A DNA stretch of 64,000 nucleotides, taken from the IMG/VR virus record IMGVR_UViG_3300024520_000050, positions 1 to 64,000 of that record, one strand, 5' to 3'. How positions within the stretch are numbered: position 1 is the first letter of the stretch; each line of letters begins with the position of its first letter. Source of the DNA: a virus. This document shows, in pieces, positions 1-7,223 of the stretch. The position numbers and the translations under genes are program-made. The notes under the pieces are model-generated. The model made no database searches. It was not told the DNA's origin and saw nothing but the letters and a program-made list of their open reading frames with translations.

Positions 1-12
1 ATGATTCTCCAT
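1..12 (-). CDS. possible 5' end of the next leftward gene, cut by the window edge
   Basis: An ATG read leftward starts at base 12, three bases after the TGA of the gene at 16-306, and gives Met-Glu-Asn-His before the window ends. The tight spacing matches neighbouring leftward genes, but four codons cannot prove a gene. Confidence 0.25.
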
Positions 13-15
13 GAT

Positions 16-306
16 TCAACAATCATCACATTCGATATTTAATTCTTCATGTTTAATCCACATTGAACCATGAAAATCTAATAATTGTGCTGATAATTCT
101 TTCATTGATTCAAGCTTTTCAAGAACTGGTATTAACCAATTCCAATCAGTACTGTAATTGAGAGTATAATTATGAACATCAGGATCTCGAGGATCAACTC
201 CTGTCCAAGTTGTAGCACTACCGTACTCACCTTTTCCAGTACCTTTCTTTTCTTTTCCTCCCATGAATAAAGCAAGAGCTCTATCTTTTTTTTCTTCTTC
301 TACCAT
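16..306 (-). CDS. hypothetical protein, 96 aa
   Basis: No family recognised. The protein has a charged N-terminus (MVEEEKKDRALALF), a Gly/Lys-rich stretch near residues 16-27 and an acidic, Cys-ending tail (IECDDC). The frame stays open to a TTG at 339, but the ATG at 306 gives the more natural start. It ends three bases before another possible leftward start. Confidence 0.6.
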   Translation of the reverse strand: MVEEEKKDRALALFMGGKEKKGTGKGEYGSATTWTGVDPRDPDVHNYTLNYSTDWNWLIPVLEKLESMKELSAQLLDFHGSMWIKHEELNIECDDC

Positions 307-344
307 TGTTATATGCGGTTTAAATTTGATTAAAAACAAAATAA

Positions 345-421
345 TAGAATGAATCTATAATTATCTGATTAGTTATAACATGGCGCGGACTATGTATTTC
401 TCGCACACACTTCGCATTCTA
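345..421 (-). ncRNA. closed-stem RNA module carrying a 20-bp GC-rich repeat
   Basis: The gap between two leftward genes is closed by a 7-bp stem, TAGAATG at 345-351 with CATTCTA at 415-421, giving a 77-nt unit of tRNA-like length. Inside at 380-399 is a 20-base sequence repeated exactly at 18959-18978. No convincing D or T arm is visible, so I do not call it a tRNA. The right stem overlaps the stop region of the next gene. Confidence 0.35.
380..399. repeat. 20-bp repeat, copy 1
   Basis: The sequence atggcgcggactatgtattt is identical to 18959-18978. Both copies lie in intergenic gaps of the leftward arm. The GGCGCGG core stands out in this AT-rich sequence. A shorter inverted version (gtccgcgcca) lies near 26613-26622, and tggcgcgg recurs near 32889. 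Confidence 0.8.
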
Positions 422-622
422 CGGATTCTCATACAATTCAGAATGAAGATCGAATACATACTTACGCAATCTTTTATACTGTTCCTTTGCTCTCTTTAAT
501 AAAGTTTTATTCTCTCTAGCTGTCCTTTTAGATGCTTTAAGTTTATGTTTTAATGAAGTATTTTCCTTCTTAAGAGAGTTATTCTCATCAATTAATCGCT
601 TCATTAATTCGTTCTTCATCAT
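419..622 (-). CDS. small basic coiled-coil protein, 67 aa
   Basis: Almost the whole protein is a Lys/Arg/Glu-rich helix with heptad-like leucines (NNSLKKENTSLKHKLKAS), which predicts a short coiled coil. Two adjacent ATGs (622 and 619) can serve as start after an AT-rich leader. Function unknown. It could be a small nucleic-acid-binding or oligomerising protein, but nothing in the sequence settles that. Confidence 0.6.
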   Translation of the reverse strand: MMKNELMKRLIDENNSLKKENTSLKHKLKASKRTARENKTLLKRAKEQYKRLRKYVFDLHSELYENP

Positions 623-646
623 ATTTATGATTTAAGTTATAAAATA

Positions 647-735
647 CATGTGCAATCCTCCATAGAATCTAGCTACCAGTTTCGACTTATATGACCTTGA
701 CATCACCTTACACATGCTATGAGGATTCGAACCTC
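647..735 (-). ncRNA. intergenic structured element with interleaved stems and a T-arm-like hairpin
   Basis: CATGTG (647-652) can pair with CACATG (711-716), and AATCCTCCATAG (654-665) can pair with CTATGAGGATT (717-727) with one bulge. The two pairings interleave, as in a pseudoknot. The second partner also lies in GAGGATTCGAACCTC (721-735), which resembles a tRNA T-arm on either strand. No matching acceptor, D or anticodon arms are present, so this is not an ordinary tRNA. Confidence 0.3.
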
Positions 736-751
736 TTTCTTCTTATATATC

Positions 752-1411
752 TTAATCTAATATCTTCCATTCACTAGGTATATCAATCCACTTCTTCTTA
801 TTAGTATTAGGATTCTCATATAATTGCTGTAACACCGCAATACATTCCCATTGACCGGCAACCATTGTACCAGGTCCAGTTTGTTCAAATGTACTACGTA
901 ATGTAGTAATATTACGTATTTCACTTTGACATACATAATCCTTTTTATTACCATTATTAAGTGTTAATGGACCAAATCCATTAATAACTTCTAATGCATT
1001 TTTAGGATCATTTAATACTTCAAGAATAGCTGGAATATGACTTGATTTAAGTTCTTTAAACTCAGCTAATTCTCTATACGTTAACCATTTATGATCACTG
1101 AATTCTCTATCACAAATAATCATACTAGCTTTCTCTTCATCACTAACTTCAACAAAATAATAATCAATACTATCTAATCCTAATTCTTTTATTCCTGATG
1201 AAAGTGATATAAGATGTATTATCTTTCTACATCCTATTTTTAGATTTAATTCTTCTTCAGTTTCTCTATGTAATGCATCAAGTAAAGTTTCACTTTCATC
1301 TTGTTTTCCACCAGCAAATACCCAATAATCAAACATTGGATGTGGTTTACCTATTTTACAGACTAACACTCTACGATATTTATCACAAGGAATTATACAT
1401 GCTACTTTCAT
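752..1411 (-). CDS. NUDIX hydrolase with extra C-terminal domain, 219 aa
   Basis: A perfect NUDIX box (GX5EX7REXXEE) runs from about residue 35 (GKQDESETLLDALHRETEEE). NUDIX enzymes hydrolyse nucleoside diphosphates linked to another group, such as damaged dNTPs, ADP-ribose or capped RNA 5' ends. The substrate cannot be read from sequence here. The catalytic domain fills about residues 1-135. The last 80 residues (from about NGFGPLTL) are not part of the usual fold and may set specificity. It lies between two structured gaps, so it may be expressed as its own segment. Confidence 0.9.
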   Translation of the reverse strand: MKVACIIPCDKYRRVLVCKIGKPHPMFDYWVFAGGKQDESETLLDALHRETEEELNLKIGCRKIIHLISLSSGIKELGLDSIDYYFVEVSDEEKASMIICDREFSDHKWLTYRELAEFKELKSSHIPAILEVLNDPKNALEVINGFGPLTLNNGNKKDYVCQSEIRNITTLRSTFEQTGPGTMVAGQWECIAVLQQLYENPNTNKKKWIDIPSEWKILD

Positions 1412-1444
1412 ATTATTTTTATTTAGTTAAAAATACACCTTAAA

Positions 1445-1528
1445 ACCATTGCGATGGTAACTTCAATTGTGTTGTGTACGACAATGAGAGTCATAGCGGT
1501 CCGCTGATACTATCTCATCTGTACAAGT
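1445..1528 (-). ncRNA. structured intergenic RNA element
   Basis: Nested helices can form. A hairpin ACCAT-tgcg-ATGGT lies at 1445-1458. A longer arm has GTAC at both ends (near 1476-1479 and 1521-1524), TGAGA/TCTCA (1485-1489 with 1513-1517) and an apical AGCG-gtc-CGCT (1495-1505). A T-run at 1528-1533 follows on the + strand. Similar closed-stem elements occupy many other gaps of this arm. Confidence 0.4.
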
Positions 1529-1537
1529 TTTTTCTCT

Positions 1538-2179
1538 TTATTTATCTTCTTCAATTTTATCTGCCCAAAAAGTTCCCCCTTCCATATTTTCTTTTTCACA
1601 TTCAATTAAGTGTCCTGCAATATCATCAATAACACTATTCCAATTCCTTAATTCTATAAAATCTAATTCATCTTCACCTCCTTCAGCTGCGGGAATACTA
1701 TAAGGCTCTTGAATCATACCATACATAGATATTGAATACAATATAGATCTAGCTCGATCTTTACAGTTTTTATAATTCTCTGCAATTAATTCTTCTTCGG
1801 TTTTAATTCGCCATACTCTTGTATAACATCCTTGCCCGCTATAGAGTGTGACAGCATAATTACCAAGTCTCCATGATTCACTAGCAAACATGTTATCTAA
1901 TCCTGGCTTATATTCTCCACCATATTTACGTGCATAACTTAAAAAGAAATCAAATAATCTTTCTTGTGGTTCTCTACCAGCTTTGCGTTCACGATCTTGA
2001 TATTCATCAGATTCATACTTTGCAATGATCTTATCAATTATTGAATCAATTTTAACTCCCCATTTCTCCCAATAATCTGTAATTCTATTATCATAAATCT
2101 TTTTACGTTTTGCATGAGATATGCTCCATTCTTCAGCATGTTTATCAATGTGTGCTTTCCAATCTTCTAGTTTCATCAT
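1538..2179 (-). CDS. hypothetical protein, 213 aa
   Basis: No family recognised. A soluble, charged and aromatic-rich protein with a basic N-terminal segment (HAKRKKIYDNRITDYWEKW) and an acidic C-terminus. It overlaps the upstream leftward gene by 35 bp, indicating translational coupling. Two adjacent ATGs are possible starts. Confidence 0.75.
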   Translation of the reverse strand: MMKLEDWKAHIDKHAEEWSISHAKRKKIYDNRITDYWEKWGVKIDSIIDKIIAKYESDEYQDRERKAGREPQERLFDFFLSYARKYGGEYKPGLDNMFASESWRLGNYAVTLYSGQGCYTRVWRIKTEEELIAENYKNCKDRARSILYSISMYGMIQEPYSIPAAEGGEDELDFIELRNWNSVIDDIAGHLIECEKENMEGGTFWADKIEEDK

Positions 2180-2429
2180 CTTTAATTTCTTTTATCAATC
2201 CTTCCAATCGAGGAATATCCTCTTTTTTAAATATGACACAATCCCAGTGACCATAATCGGTACGATATCCACATATATATTTGATAGCATAAAATATTCG
2301 TTTAAATACACCAAAGTATCCATTTAAATGAACATGACAAATTAATTCATTCTCATCTTCGTCATATTGAAATATAACTTGATGTGATCTACAGTGACAC
2401 TCACATATAAATAATTCTTCTTTATTCAT
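2145..2429 (-). CDS. hypothetical protein, 94 aa
   Basis: No family recognised. It has a Cys/His cluster near the N-terminus (FICECHCRSHQ) that could bind a metal, and two further Cys. Its 3' end overlaps the next gene by 35 bp and its 5' end overlaps the previous one by 8 bp, so it sits in a compact co-translated string. Confidence 0.7.
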   Translation of the reverse strand: MNKEELFICECHCRSHQVIFQYDEDENELICHVHLNGYFGVFKRIFYAIKYICGYRTDYGHWDCVIFKKEDIPRLEGLIKEIKDDETRRLESTH

Positions 2430-2643
2430 CTCTAAATAATTTTAATGGTACTATGATTTCTCCTGCTTCATTAATGGTATTATCAAATTTATCCGCGTCA
2501 GTTTCTACATATGCTATGTCAGTTGATTCAATCATTGCATCTCCTGCAGATTGTTCTCCACCTCCAGCAAACCAATTTGTAAATGCATAAGCTTGCTTAA
2601 CAGTTTCAAAACCAGTAAATATTACTTTAATCTTTTTTTTCAT
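2422..2643 (-). CDS. hypothetical protein, 73 aa
   Basis: Small protein starting with a Lys run followed by an alternating beta-like stretch (IKVIFTGFETVKQAYAF). It has a glycine-rich turn (FAGGGEQ) and an acidic second half. No family recognised. It overlaps both neighbours. Confidence 0.65.
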   Translation of the reverse strand: MKKKIKVIFTGFETVKQAYAFTNWFAGGGEQSAGDAMIESTDIAYVETDADKFDNTINEAGEIIVPLKLFRDE

Positions 2644-2845
2644 CTTCTCTATATTTTAAATAAGTTTTAATAGAATTAATTGTAAAAAGAAAATTATCAT
2701 AAATTAAATCACTTTGTTCAGCAATAACTTCACTATCATCATTTCCTTTTTCATCCCATACTTCCATCATCTTTTTAAGCATTTGAATATGATCTACTGA
2801 AACGTGTCCCATGAAATCAACTTCTTTCTTCTTTTTCTTTGCCAT
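2627..2845 (-). CDS. small charged protein, 72 aa
   Basis: Lys-rich start (MAKKKKKEVDF), then a predicted helical body with Met/Leu clusters (MLKKMMEVW) and a charged tail. No family recognised. Overlaps the next gene by 17 bp. Confidence 0.65.
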   Translation of the reverse strand: MAKKKKKEVDFMGHVSVDHIQMLKKMMEVWDEKGNDDSEVIAEQSDLIYDNFLFTINSIKTYLKYREDEKKD

Positions 2846-2847
2846 AA

Positions 2848-3198
2848 TTAAGGTATCGTATTATATCCATCAATAAATAATTTATAGTGATTAAATTCAC
2901 TTTCAGTTATTACTTTAATTGTAACCCATGTTCTAGTGCAATTATAACCATCTTGCTCATGCATTTCATCTTCATTATGATACCAATCATACTCATCTAT
3001 ATCATAATCATCATTATTTTCAAAATATGATCTTGGTCCTAAAAACCCTTCAGCATATTCTTCACCTTCTACAAGTTGACTGTACTTTCCATCATCTTCA
3101 TCAATTACTACTTCTTTTATTATTTGCCCAGTATCTGGACTCCCATGACCATCATAAAATTCTTCTATAGTAGTCACAAGTAAACATCTTCTACTCAT
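2848..3198 (-). CDS. acidic hypothetical protein, 116 aa
   Basis: Strongly acidic and Tyr-rich between about residues 55 and 85 (NNDDYDIDEYDWYHNEDE). The ends look like beta strands (MSRRCLLVTTIEEFYDG and TWVTIKVITESEF). Acidic small phage proteins sometimes mimic nucleic acid, but nothing specific supports that here. Overlaps the upstream gene by 8 bp. Confidence 0.65.
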   Translation of the reverse strand: MSRRCLLVTTIEEFYDGHGSPDTGQIIKEVVIDEDDGKYSQLVEGEEYAEGFLGPRSYFENNDDYDIDEYDWYHNEDEMHEQDGYNCTRTWVTIKVITESEFNHYKLFIDGYNTIP

Positions 3199-3406
3199 TT
3201 TTTTCTTCTTTTATCTCTTCAAATCCTGGTTCTTCTATTACTGGTACATCTTTCCATATAATCTTTCCTGTAACTACATCTTTCCATGCTTGTTGTAATA
3301 CTTGTACTTCTTGAGACCCAACAATCTTATGATTATGATATTTAGGTTCTTCACGTATTAACCAACGTACTGCAGTTTGACATTCCCATATATTTGATTC
3401 ATTCAT
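3191..3406 (-). CDS. hypothetical protein, 71 aa
   Basis: Small Trp-containing protein with an amphipathic middle (VLQQAWKDVVTGKIIWKDV) and an acidic end. No family recognised. Overlaps the upstream LHQLL-family gene by 4 bp (ATGA type), so probably translationally coupled to it. Confidence 0.65.
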   Translation of the reverse strand: MNESNIWECQTAVRWLIREEPKYHNHKIVGSQEVQVLQQAWKDVVTGKIIWKDVPVIEEPGFEEIKEEKNE

Positions 3407-3828
3407 ATCTCTTCAATTATTTTTAAATTAGTATTATCTAAACAATTATATTTTATATTTCGTTTTTTACAAAATAGTATAATCATTTCTTTGATTGCTG
3501 TAAATTTATATTCTAATCTATGCATTTCATTTCTAACATTTAAATTCTTTGTATAAGTAAAGTCAAAATTAGTTTTAACAATAGTTTCGGAATTTGGCCC
3601 GTCACCTTTCATTGTTCCTTGATTTTGCCATTCATGTTGTCTACCAATAAGTACTATATTACCATCTAATTCATATCTCCAATCTTGTACATTATACAAC
3701 CATAGTTTAGATGTACAGTTATGAGCTAATTTATCAACTGTCATTCCTTGACCAATAGCTGTAACAACTCCTAATTCATCATAAGGTCCAAACAATTGAT
3801 CTAGATTAGCTAACATTTTATCATTCAT
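3403..3828 (-). CDS. LHQLL-family paralogue, AIGQG subgroup, 141 aa
   Basis: The first 40 residues match the helical module shared by a dozen small proteins of this window. Here it reads LDQLFGPYDELGVVTAIGQG followed by a helix ending in W. A variable, beta-rich middle follows, then a C-terminal helix ending FCKKRNIKYN. That end is close to the ends of the paralogues at 4117-4527 (LDDRNIKYN) and 18523-18888 (LDKRNIKYK). Function unknown. It is first of three neighbouring paralogues that overlap each other by 8-28 bp. Confidence 0.75.
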   Translation of the reverse strand: MNDKMLANLDQLFGPYDELGVVTAIGQGMTVDKLAHNCTSKLWLYNVQDWRYELDGNIVLIGRQHEWQNQGTMKGDGPNSETIVKTNFDFTYTKNLNVRNEMHRLEYKFTAIKEMIILFCKKRNIKYNCLDNTNLKIIEEI

Positions 3829-4144
3829 CTGTTCTTTCTTTTATAAATTTAGTTATCATTTCTTCTATTCTATCAACAACCCAATCAACTCTTTCTTTAC
3901 TTCCTTCAGTTTTCCAAAAATAATGTGTTTTAGTAAAGTTAGTCACAAATGGTTTTTGAAATGTAACATAATAGTCACCTAATTCCCATTGCTTCTCATC
4001 CTCACTAATCAACCAATTATGTCGTAATACTAATATTAAAATAGCAGTCACCGTCAATCCTTGACCATGACACATCATTATAACTAAATCACTATGTCCA
4101 TGTTGACATAATTGTGTTAACTTAAGTTCATCTTCTGGGGCCAT
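3821..4144 (-). CDS. LHQLL-family paralogue, divergent AIGQG subgroup, 107 aa
   Basis: The N-terminal module is present in divergent form (LTQLCQHGHSDLVIMMCHGQ, then G-L-T and a hydrophobic helix). It is followed by strands containing Trp and Phe, and a final charged helix. It overlaps both flanking paralogues, pointing to local tandem duplication followed by divergence. Function unknown. Confidence 0.7.
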   Translation of the reverse strand: MAPEDELKLTQLCQHGHSDLVIMMCHGQGLTVTAILILVLRHNWLISEDEKQWELGDYYVTFQKPFVTNFTKTHYFWKTEGSKERVDWVVDRIEEMITKFIKERTDE

Positions 4145-4527
4145 GTGTTATATTTTATGTTACGATCATCTAAAAATCTTTCAATCATTAATGCGAACAT
4201 TTTACGTCTATGATATTTCATAGTTTTCTTTGATATCCTCCAATGATCAAGTATATTGATATCCTTTCGAAAGATTAAAGATTTATGCGATTTGTATATA
4301 TTATAATCACCTAATGAATAAGTTATAAAAACTGTTTTATTAACAAATCCAATTACATTATAATTATAAGAATGGTTATAATACCATCCTTCATTCATAC
4401 ATTTCTGAGCTAATTGGCTTGGTGTATATCCTTGACTAATTGCCATAATTATACCTAAAGCTCGTATTTCATCACATTCACTACCAAGAAACTGTTTTAA
4501 CTTCTTGGTTCTTTCTCCTTTATTCAT
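4117..4527 (-). CDS. LHQLL-family paralogue, AIGQG subgroup, 136 aa
   Basis: Residues about 8-48 carry the shared helical module (LKQFLGSECDEIRALGIIMA, then ISQGYT and a helix). The centre is Tyr/Asn-rich and beta-like, and the C-terminus has the subgroup ending RFLDDRNIKYNTW. Its last 28 bases overlap the next paralogue, and its start overlaps the stop of the ATP-grasp gene by 4 bp. Confidence 0.75.
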   Translation of the reverse strand: MNKGERTKKLKQFLGSECDEIRALGIIMAISQGYTPSQLAQKCMNEGWYYNHSYNYNVIGFVNKTVFITYSLGDYNIYKSHKSLIFRKDINILDHWRISKKTMKYHRRKMFALMIERFLDDRNIKYNTWPQKMNLS

Positions 4528-5258
4528 CTTCCATCTTTAATTATTCCAAAATATCTATATTTAAGTAAATCTAAATAAATATCATTTGGTACGCCATAGT
4601 TTCCTATAGCCCACATATCATTTAATTCAATGATTTCTTGTGATTTATCAACCATTATAGCAATATCAATTGTATAACATTTATTCCATGATTCTTTATT
4701 ATAAAGTAAATTATAATCTCCAATAGTTTCTCCAATATAATCCATATTAGGAAACGCGTCAAATTCACCACTGTAATGCTTACAATCGATTATCTCATTA
4801 CCTTGTACATAAATCCTCCACTCACTTATAATCTCCTTCTTAAACGGCTTATAAGTCAATAATTCTGTATCACCTGGTACATCATCTAAACACTTATAAT
4901 GTGATTCATCCAATACAAAACCTGTGAATAATTTCAATTCTTTAGGTTTGATGAATAAGTTCTTTGTTGGTGTAATTTTTGCTTTAGCTTCATCAAGAGT
5001 CATTAATTTATGACTTCTACTTGGATTATTTGGAATCCATGGATCTACACCACGAATCTTCCATACTTCCTTCATGAATTCAACAGTACCTACGAATAAA
5101 CAATGAACAGTTCTCCAATCCCATAAGCCACTATCATCAGCAAGTTCATCATAAGTAATAAGTTTAAACTCTTGTTTAGTTTCAATAGCACCAAACATAG
5201 TACATGCTGCCTCATGATGATGAGGTCTTCCTTGTTTATCTGCTTGTATGTATATCAT
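4524..5258 (-). CDS. R2K-type ATP-grasp domain protein, 244 aa
   Basis: ATP-grasp enzymes use ATP to join a carboxylate to an amine or thiol through an acyl-phosphate. Recognisable elements are the strand with the ATP-binding Lys (FIKPKELKLFTGFV), EWRIYV, the Asp-containing strand YTIDIAI, and the metal-binding IIELNDMWAIGNYG. The last closely resembles R2K-clade proteins found in phages. The substrate is unknown. A distant paralogue lies at 14305-15093. It sits between two groups of LHQLL-family genes and overlaps one of them by 4 bp. Confidence 0.75.
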   Translation of the reverse strand: MIYIQADKQGRPHHHEAACTMFGAIETKQEFKLITYDELADDSGLWDWRTVHCLFVGTVEFMKEVWKIRGVDPWIPNNPSRSHKLMTLDEAKAKITPTKNLFIKPKELKLFTGFVLDESHYKCLDDVPGDTELLTYKPFKKEIISEWRIYVQGNEIIDCKHYSGEFDAFPNMDYIGETIGDYNLLYNKESWNKCYTIDIAIMVDKSQEIIELNDMWAIGNYGVPNDIYLDLLKYRYFGIIKDGR

Positions 5259-5261
5259 AGT

Positions 5262-5576
5262 TTATTCTTTTAAGTATTTTATAAATGTTTCGATTGTATT
5301 GGATTTACTTACTGACCAATTTATATAGTTGGCTGAATCAGATCCACAACGATAACGAGCGATTAAGTTATGGGTATTTTTTGCAAAGCTCCATTTACCT
5401 AACGTCATAGTTTTAATCTCGTCGTATAAATAATGTTTTACACCAATGCAATCAAATAACTTTTCAATAATATCAACTTCATCATAACCATAATTCTCTG
5501 CTAATTTAAATCCAACTAATGCAGTATGTGGTGATGATAGAAGTTGATGAATACTATCTAATTCTTTATCTGTCAT
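5262..5576 (-). CDS. LHQLL-family paralogue, LHQLL subgroup, 104 aa
   Basis: The N-terminal module is typical of the subgroup (MTDKELDSIHQLLSSPHTAL, then GFKLAENYGY and an acidic helix). The middle is beta-like with Trp (TLGKWSF), and a short helix closes the protein (FIKYLKE). The adjacent upstream gene is its closest relative here, and the two overlap by 4 bp, so they look like a tandem duplicate. Function unknown. Confidence 0.75.
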   Translation of the reverse strand: MTDKELDSIHQLLSSPHTALVGFKLAENYGYDEVDIIEKLFDCIGVKHYLYDEIKTMTLGKWSFAKNTHNLIARYRCGSDSANYINWSVSKSNTIETFIKYLKE

Positions 5577-5890
5577 AATTTTAATTTAAGCATTAACCAT
5601 TTAAATGCTGTTTCTTCAAATCTCCATGGTCCTTTTTGATGTTGATATGGATCACTTATAACAGTAATAGACCATTTATTCAATAAGGCCCTATTTCTCT
5701 TAATTAATGTCATATTATTAAATTTAAGTTTCCATGTATCTTCACAATTACATCTACTCTTCTTATCCCACAATAGTCTAATAAGATCCAGAGCATCATA
5801 CCCAAATCCTTCTGCTAATTTAAAACCTAGCTTAGAAGTATTTGGGTATGATATCAATTGGTGTATATTATCTAATTCTTTATCATTCAT
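5573..5890 (-). CDS. LHQLL-family paralogue, LHQLL subgroup, 105 aa
   Basis: Same architecture as its neighbour: MNDKELDNIHQLISYPNTSK, then LGFKLAEGFGYDALDLI, a variable middle with Cys (RCNCED), and a hydrophobic C-terminal helix (FKWLMLKLKL). Identity between the two is concentrated in the first 40 residues. The remainder has diverged strongly, as expected if the module is a scaffold for changing C-terminal parts. Confidence 0.75.
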   Translation of the reverse strand: MNDKELDNIHQLISYPNTSKLGFKLAEGFGYDALDLIRLLWDKKSRCNCEDTWKLKFNNMTLIKRNRALLNKWSITVISDPYQHQKGPWRFEETAFKWLMLKLKL

Positions 5891-6383
5891 CTTCCCAAGT
5901 TATTAATGGACAAGCTTTATCTTTAATAGCTTTAAATCCTTCATATATAAATTCAGCAACAGAATTATCAGTAGATATTTTTGATATTCCAATTATTAAT
6001 CCGAATACTACTACAAATATACTCATTATAAGTCCTATTATAGTAAATAAAGACGTAATTCCTATTGTATATATTAATAATGCAAGACATGAAACAACTA
6101 TTAATATTATCAATGCAGGTAATATCTTCAACATTATAATATCCATAGTCTTTGTAGGTATTTTACTAAATAATTTACCTATTAATCTAAATATAGGAAG
6201 TATAGTATACTTTAAAATAGCTCCAATAGGAAGTGATATTGTAAATACCAACACCATCCAAAATAAAGGACAAAGTGATTTAAAATCGACTAATTTATCT
6301 TCATCTTTATTCTCAGGTGTTGTATAAAATTTATCAAGCCATTGTATATAACGACCCATAAATGATTTCTTATTAATTATCAT
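5883..6383 (-). CDS. multi-pass membrane protein, 166 aa
   Basis: Four hydrophobic stretches can span the membrane: about residues 38-60, 82-104 and two more up to about 132 (ILPALIILIVVSCLALLIYT, FTIIGLIMSIFVVVFGLIIG). A charged N-terminal segment of about 30 residues precedes them, and the soluble tail ends in TWEDE. No family recognised. Overlaps a paralogue gene by 8 bp and is followed closely by another anchored protein, so it may act at the cell envelope. Confidence 0.7.
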   Translation of the reverse strand: MIINKKSFMGRYIQWLDKFYTTPENKDEDKLVDFKSLCPLFWMVLVFTISLPIGAILKYTILPIFRLIGKLFSKIPTKTMDIIMLKILPALIILIVVSCLALLIYTIGITSLFTIIGLIMSIFVVVFGLIIGISKISTDNSVAEFIYEGFKAIKDKACPLITWEDE

Positions 6384-6385
6384 AA

Positions 6386-6901
6386 TTATTTTGTTAATGT
6401 TCCAACTAATTGAGGAACAGGTAATTTAATAGTTTTATCAAATACATCATTGCATTCAAGAACATCTCTTTGAAACTCTTTTAATTTATGAAACATTGCT
6501 ACAAGTGCTTGTTGCCCAAGATTATTGATATCATCATATGTTACAGCGTGACCTGATTCAATATGAATAATTTGATATAATCTCATTGGTCCAGTCCAAA
6601 ATCTAACCCTCCACTTATCAGATACCATGTCATCACTTTTAACCGACCAATCATAAGGTGTTAATCTTATAGACCATAATATCTCAGCAACATCTGTTGA
6701 TAGTTCCATTTCAAAATCATGTTTCAAATTCTCTTCATCAAGAATGTCACCTACAATAATAGGTTGAACACTTTTAGTTGTATACATTACTTCAAAGCGA
6801 TCACGTTCTTTTGTAAGTAGTTCAATCTTACCTTTCATATAATCGTAAGTATAATACCAAGTTATTGCAGCAATGATTATACATGTTATTAATGGAATCA
6901 T
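6386..6901 (-). CDS. N-terminally anchored protein, 171 aa
   Basis: A single hydrophobic segment at residues 2-17 (IPLITCIIIAAITWYY) is followed by a charged helix and a soluble domain of about 120 residues with several Trp. This gives a signal-anchor topology with one transmembrane helix. No family recognised. Its start overlaps the stop of the small zinc-ribbon gene by 4 bp. Confidence 0.7.
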   Translation of the reverse strand: MIPLITCIIIAAITWYYTYDYMKGKIELLTKERDRFEVMYTTKSVQPIIVGDILDEENLKHDFEMELSTDVAEILWSIRLTPYDWSVKSDDMVSDKWRVRFWTGPMRLYQIIHIESGHAVTYDDINNLGQQALVAMFHKLKEFQRDVLECNDVFDKTIKLPVPQLVGTLTK

Positions 6902-7056
6902 ATCATTAAGTTTAAATTTTTATGATGAACTAAGCACATTTCTGCTTGTTCTTTATTCCAACATCTCCCAATAACTTTCTTTTTACAGAATGGACACTCC
7001 TTCTTAGGTGGGCCTGCTATTGGTAGTTTGGGTGGTTTAGTATCTTTAGGTGACAT
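6898..7056 (-). CDS. small zinc-ribbon peptide, 52 aa
   Basis: Short leftward frame with a Pro/Lys-rich start (MSPKDTKPPKLPIAGPPKK) and the metal-binding pattern CPFCKKKV, a further Cys, and Cys-x3-His-His near the end (CLVHH). The leader before ATG (TTAAAACTTAATTATG) matches other leftward genes, and its stop overlaps the next start in an ATGA. Role unknown; such ribbons commonly bind nucleic acid or protein. Confidence 0.65.
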   Translation of the reverse strand: MSPKDTKPPKLPIAGPPKKECPFCKKKVIGRCWNKEQAEMCLVHHKNLNLMI

Positions 7057-7075
7057 AATTAAGTTTTAAAATAAC

Positions 7076-7185
7076 AAAGCTTAGTAGGATTTGAACCTAC
7101 AGTAATCTCGGACCAGTACTCCTGCTAACTAAATCAGGTAGACGTCTAGATACATACCCGCAATCAGTCTAATTGCTATAAGCTT
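7076..7185 (-). tRNA. tRNA-like gene with an extra arm, isotype unassigned
   Basis: Read leftward, a 7-bp acceptor AAGCTTA/TAAGCTT (7179-7185 with 7077-7083), T8-A9, a D-like stem GCAAT/ATTGC and a good T arm (GTAGG, loop TTCAAAT, CCTAC) are present. Between the D and T arms are 59 nt, too many even for a long-variable-arm tRNA. They can form GGTA/TACC, CCTG/CAGG and AGTA/TACT hairpins. The D loop lacks the GG pair and no normal 7-base anticodon loop is visible. It may be an intron-bearing or degenerate tRNA, or a tRNA mimic. Confidence 0.4.
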
Positions 7186-7223
7186 TGTCAATGAAAGATT
7201 CATATTGATCTCACATGTTTATA

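Noticed and set aside
721-735. tRNA at the T-arm-like hairpin after the NUDIX gene
   Set aside because: No matching acceptor, D arm or anticodon arm on either strand.
5842-6327. 161-codon + strand hydrophobic frame
   Set aside because: Antisense shadow of the membrane protein gene at 5883-6383; T/A-rich codons of membrane helices read as hydrophobic on both strands.
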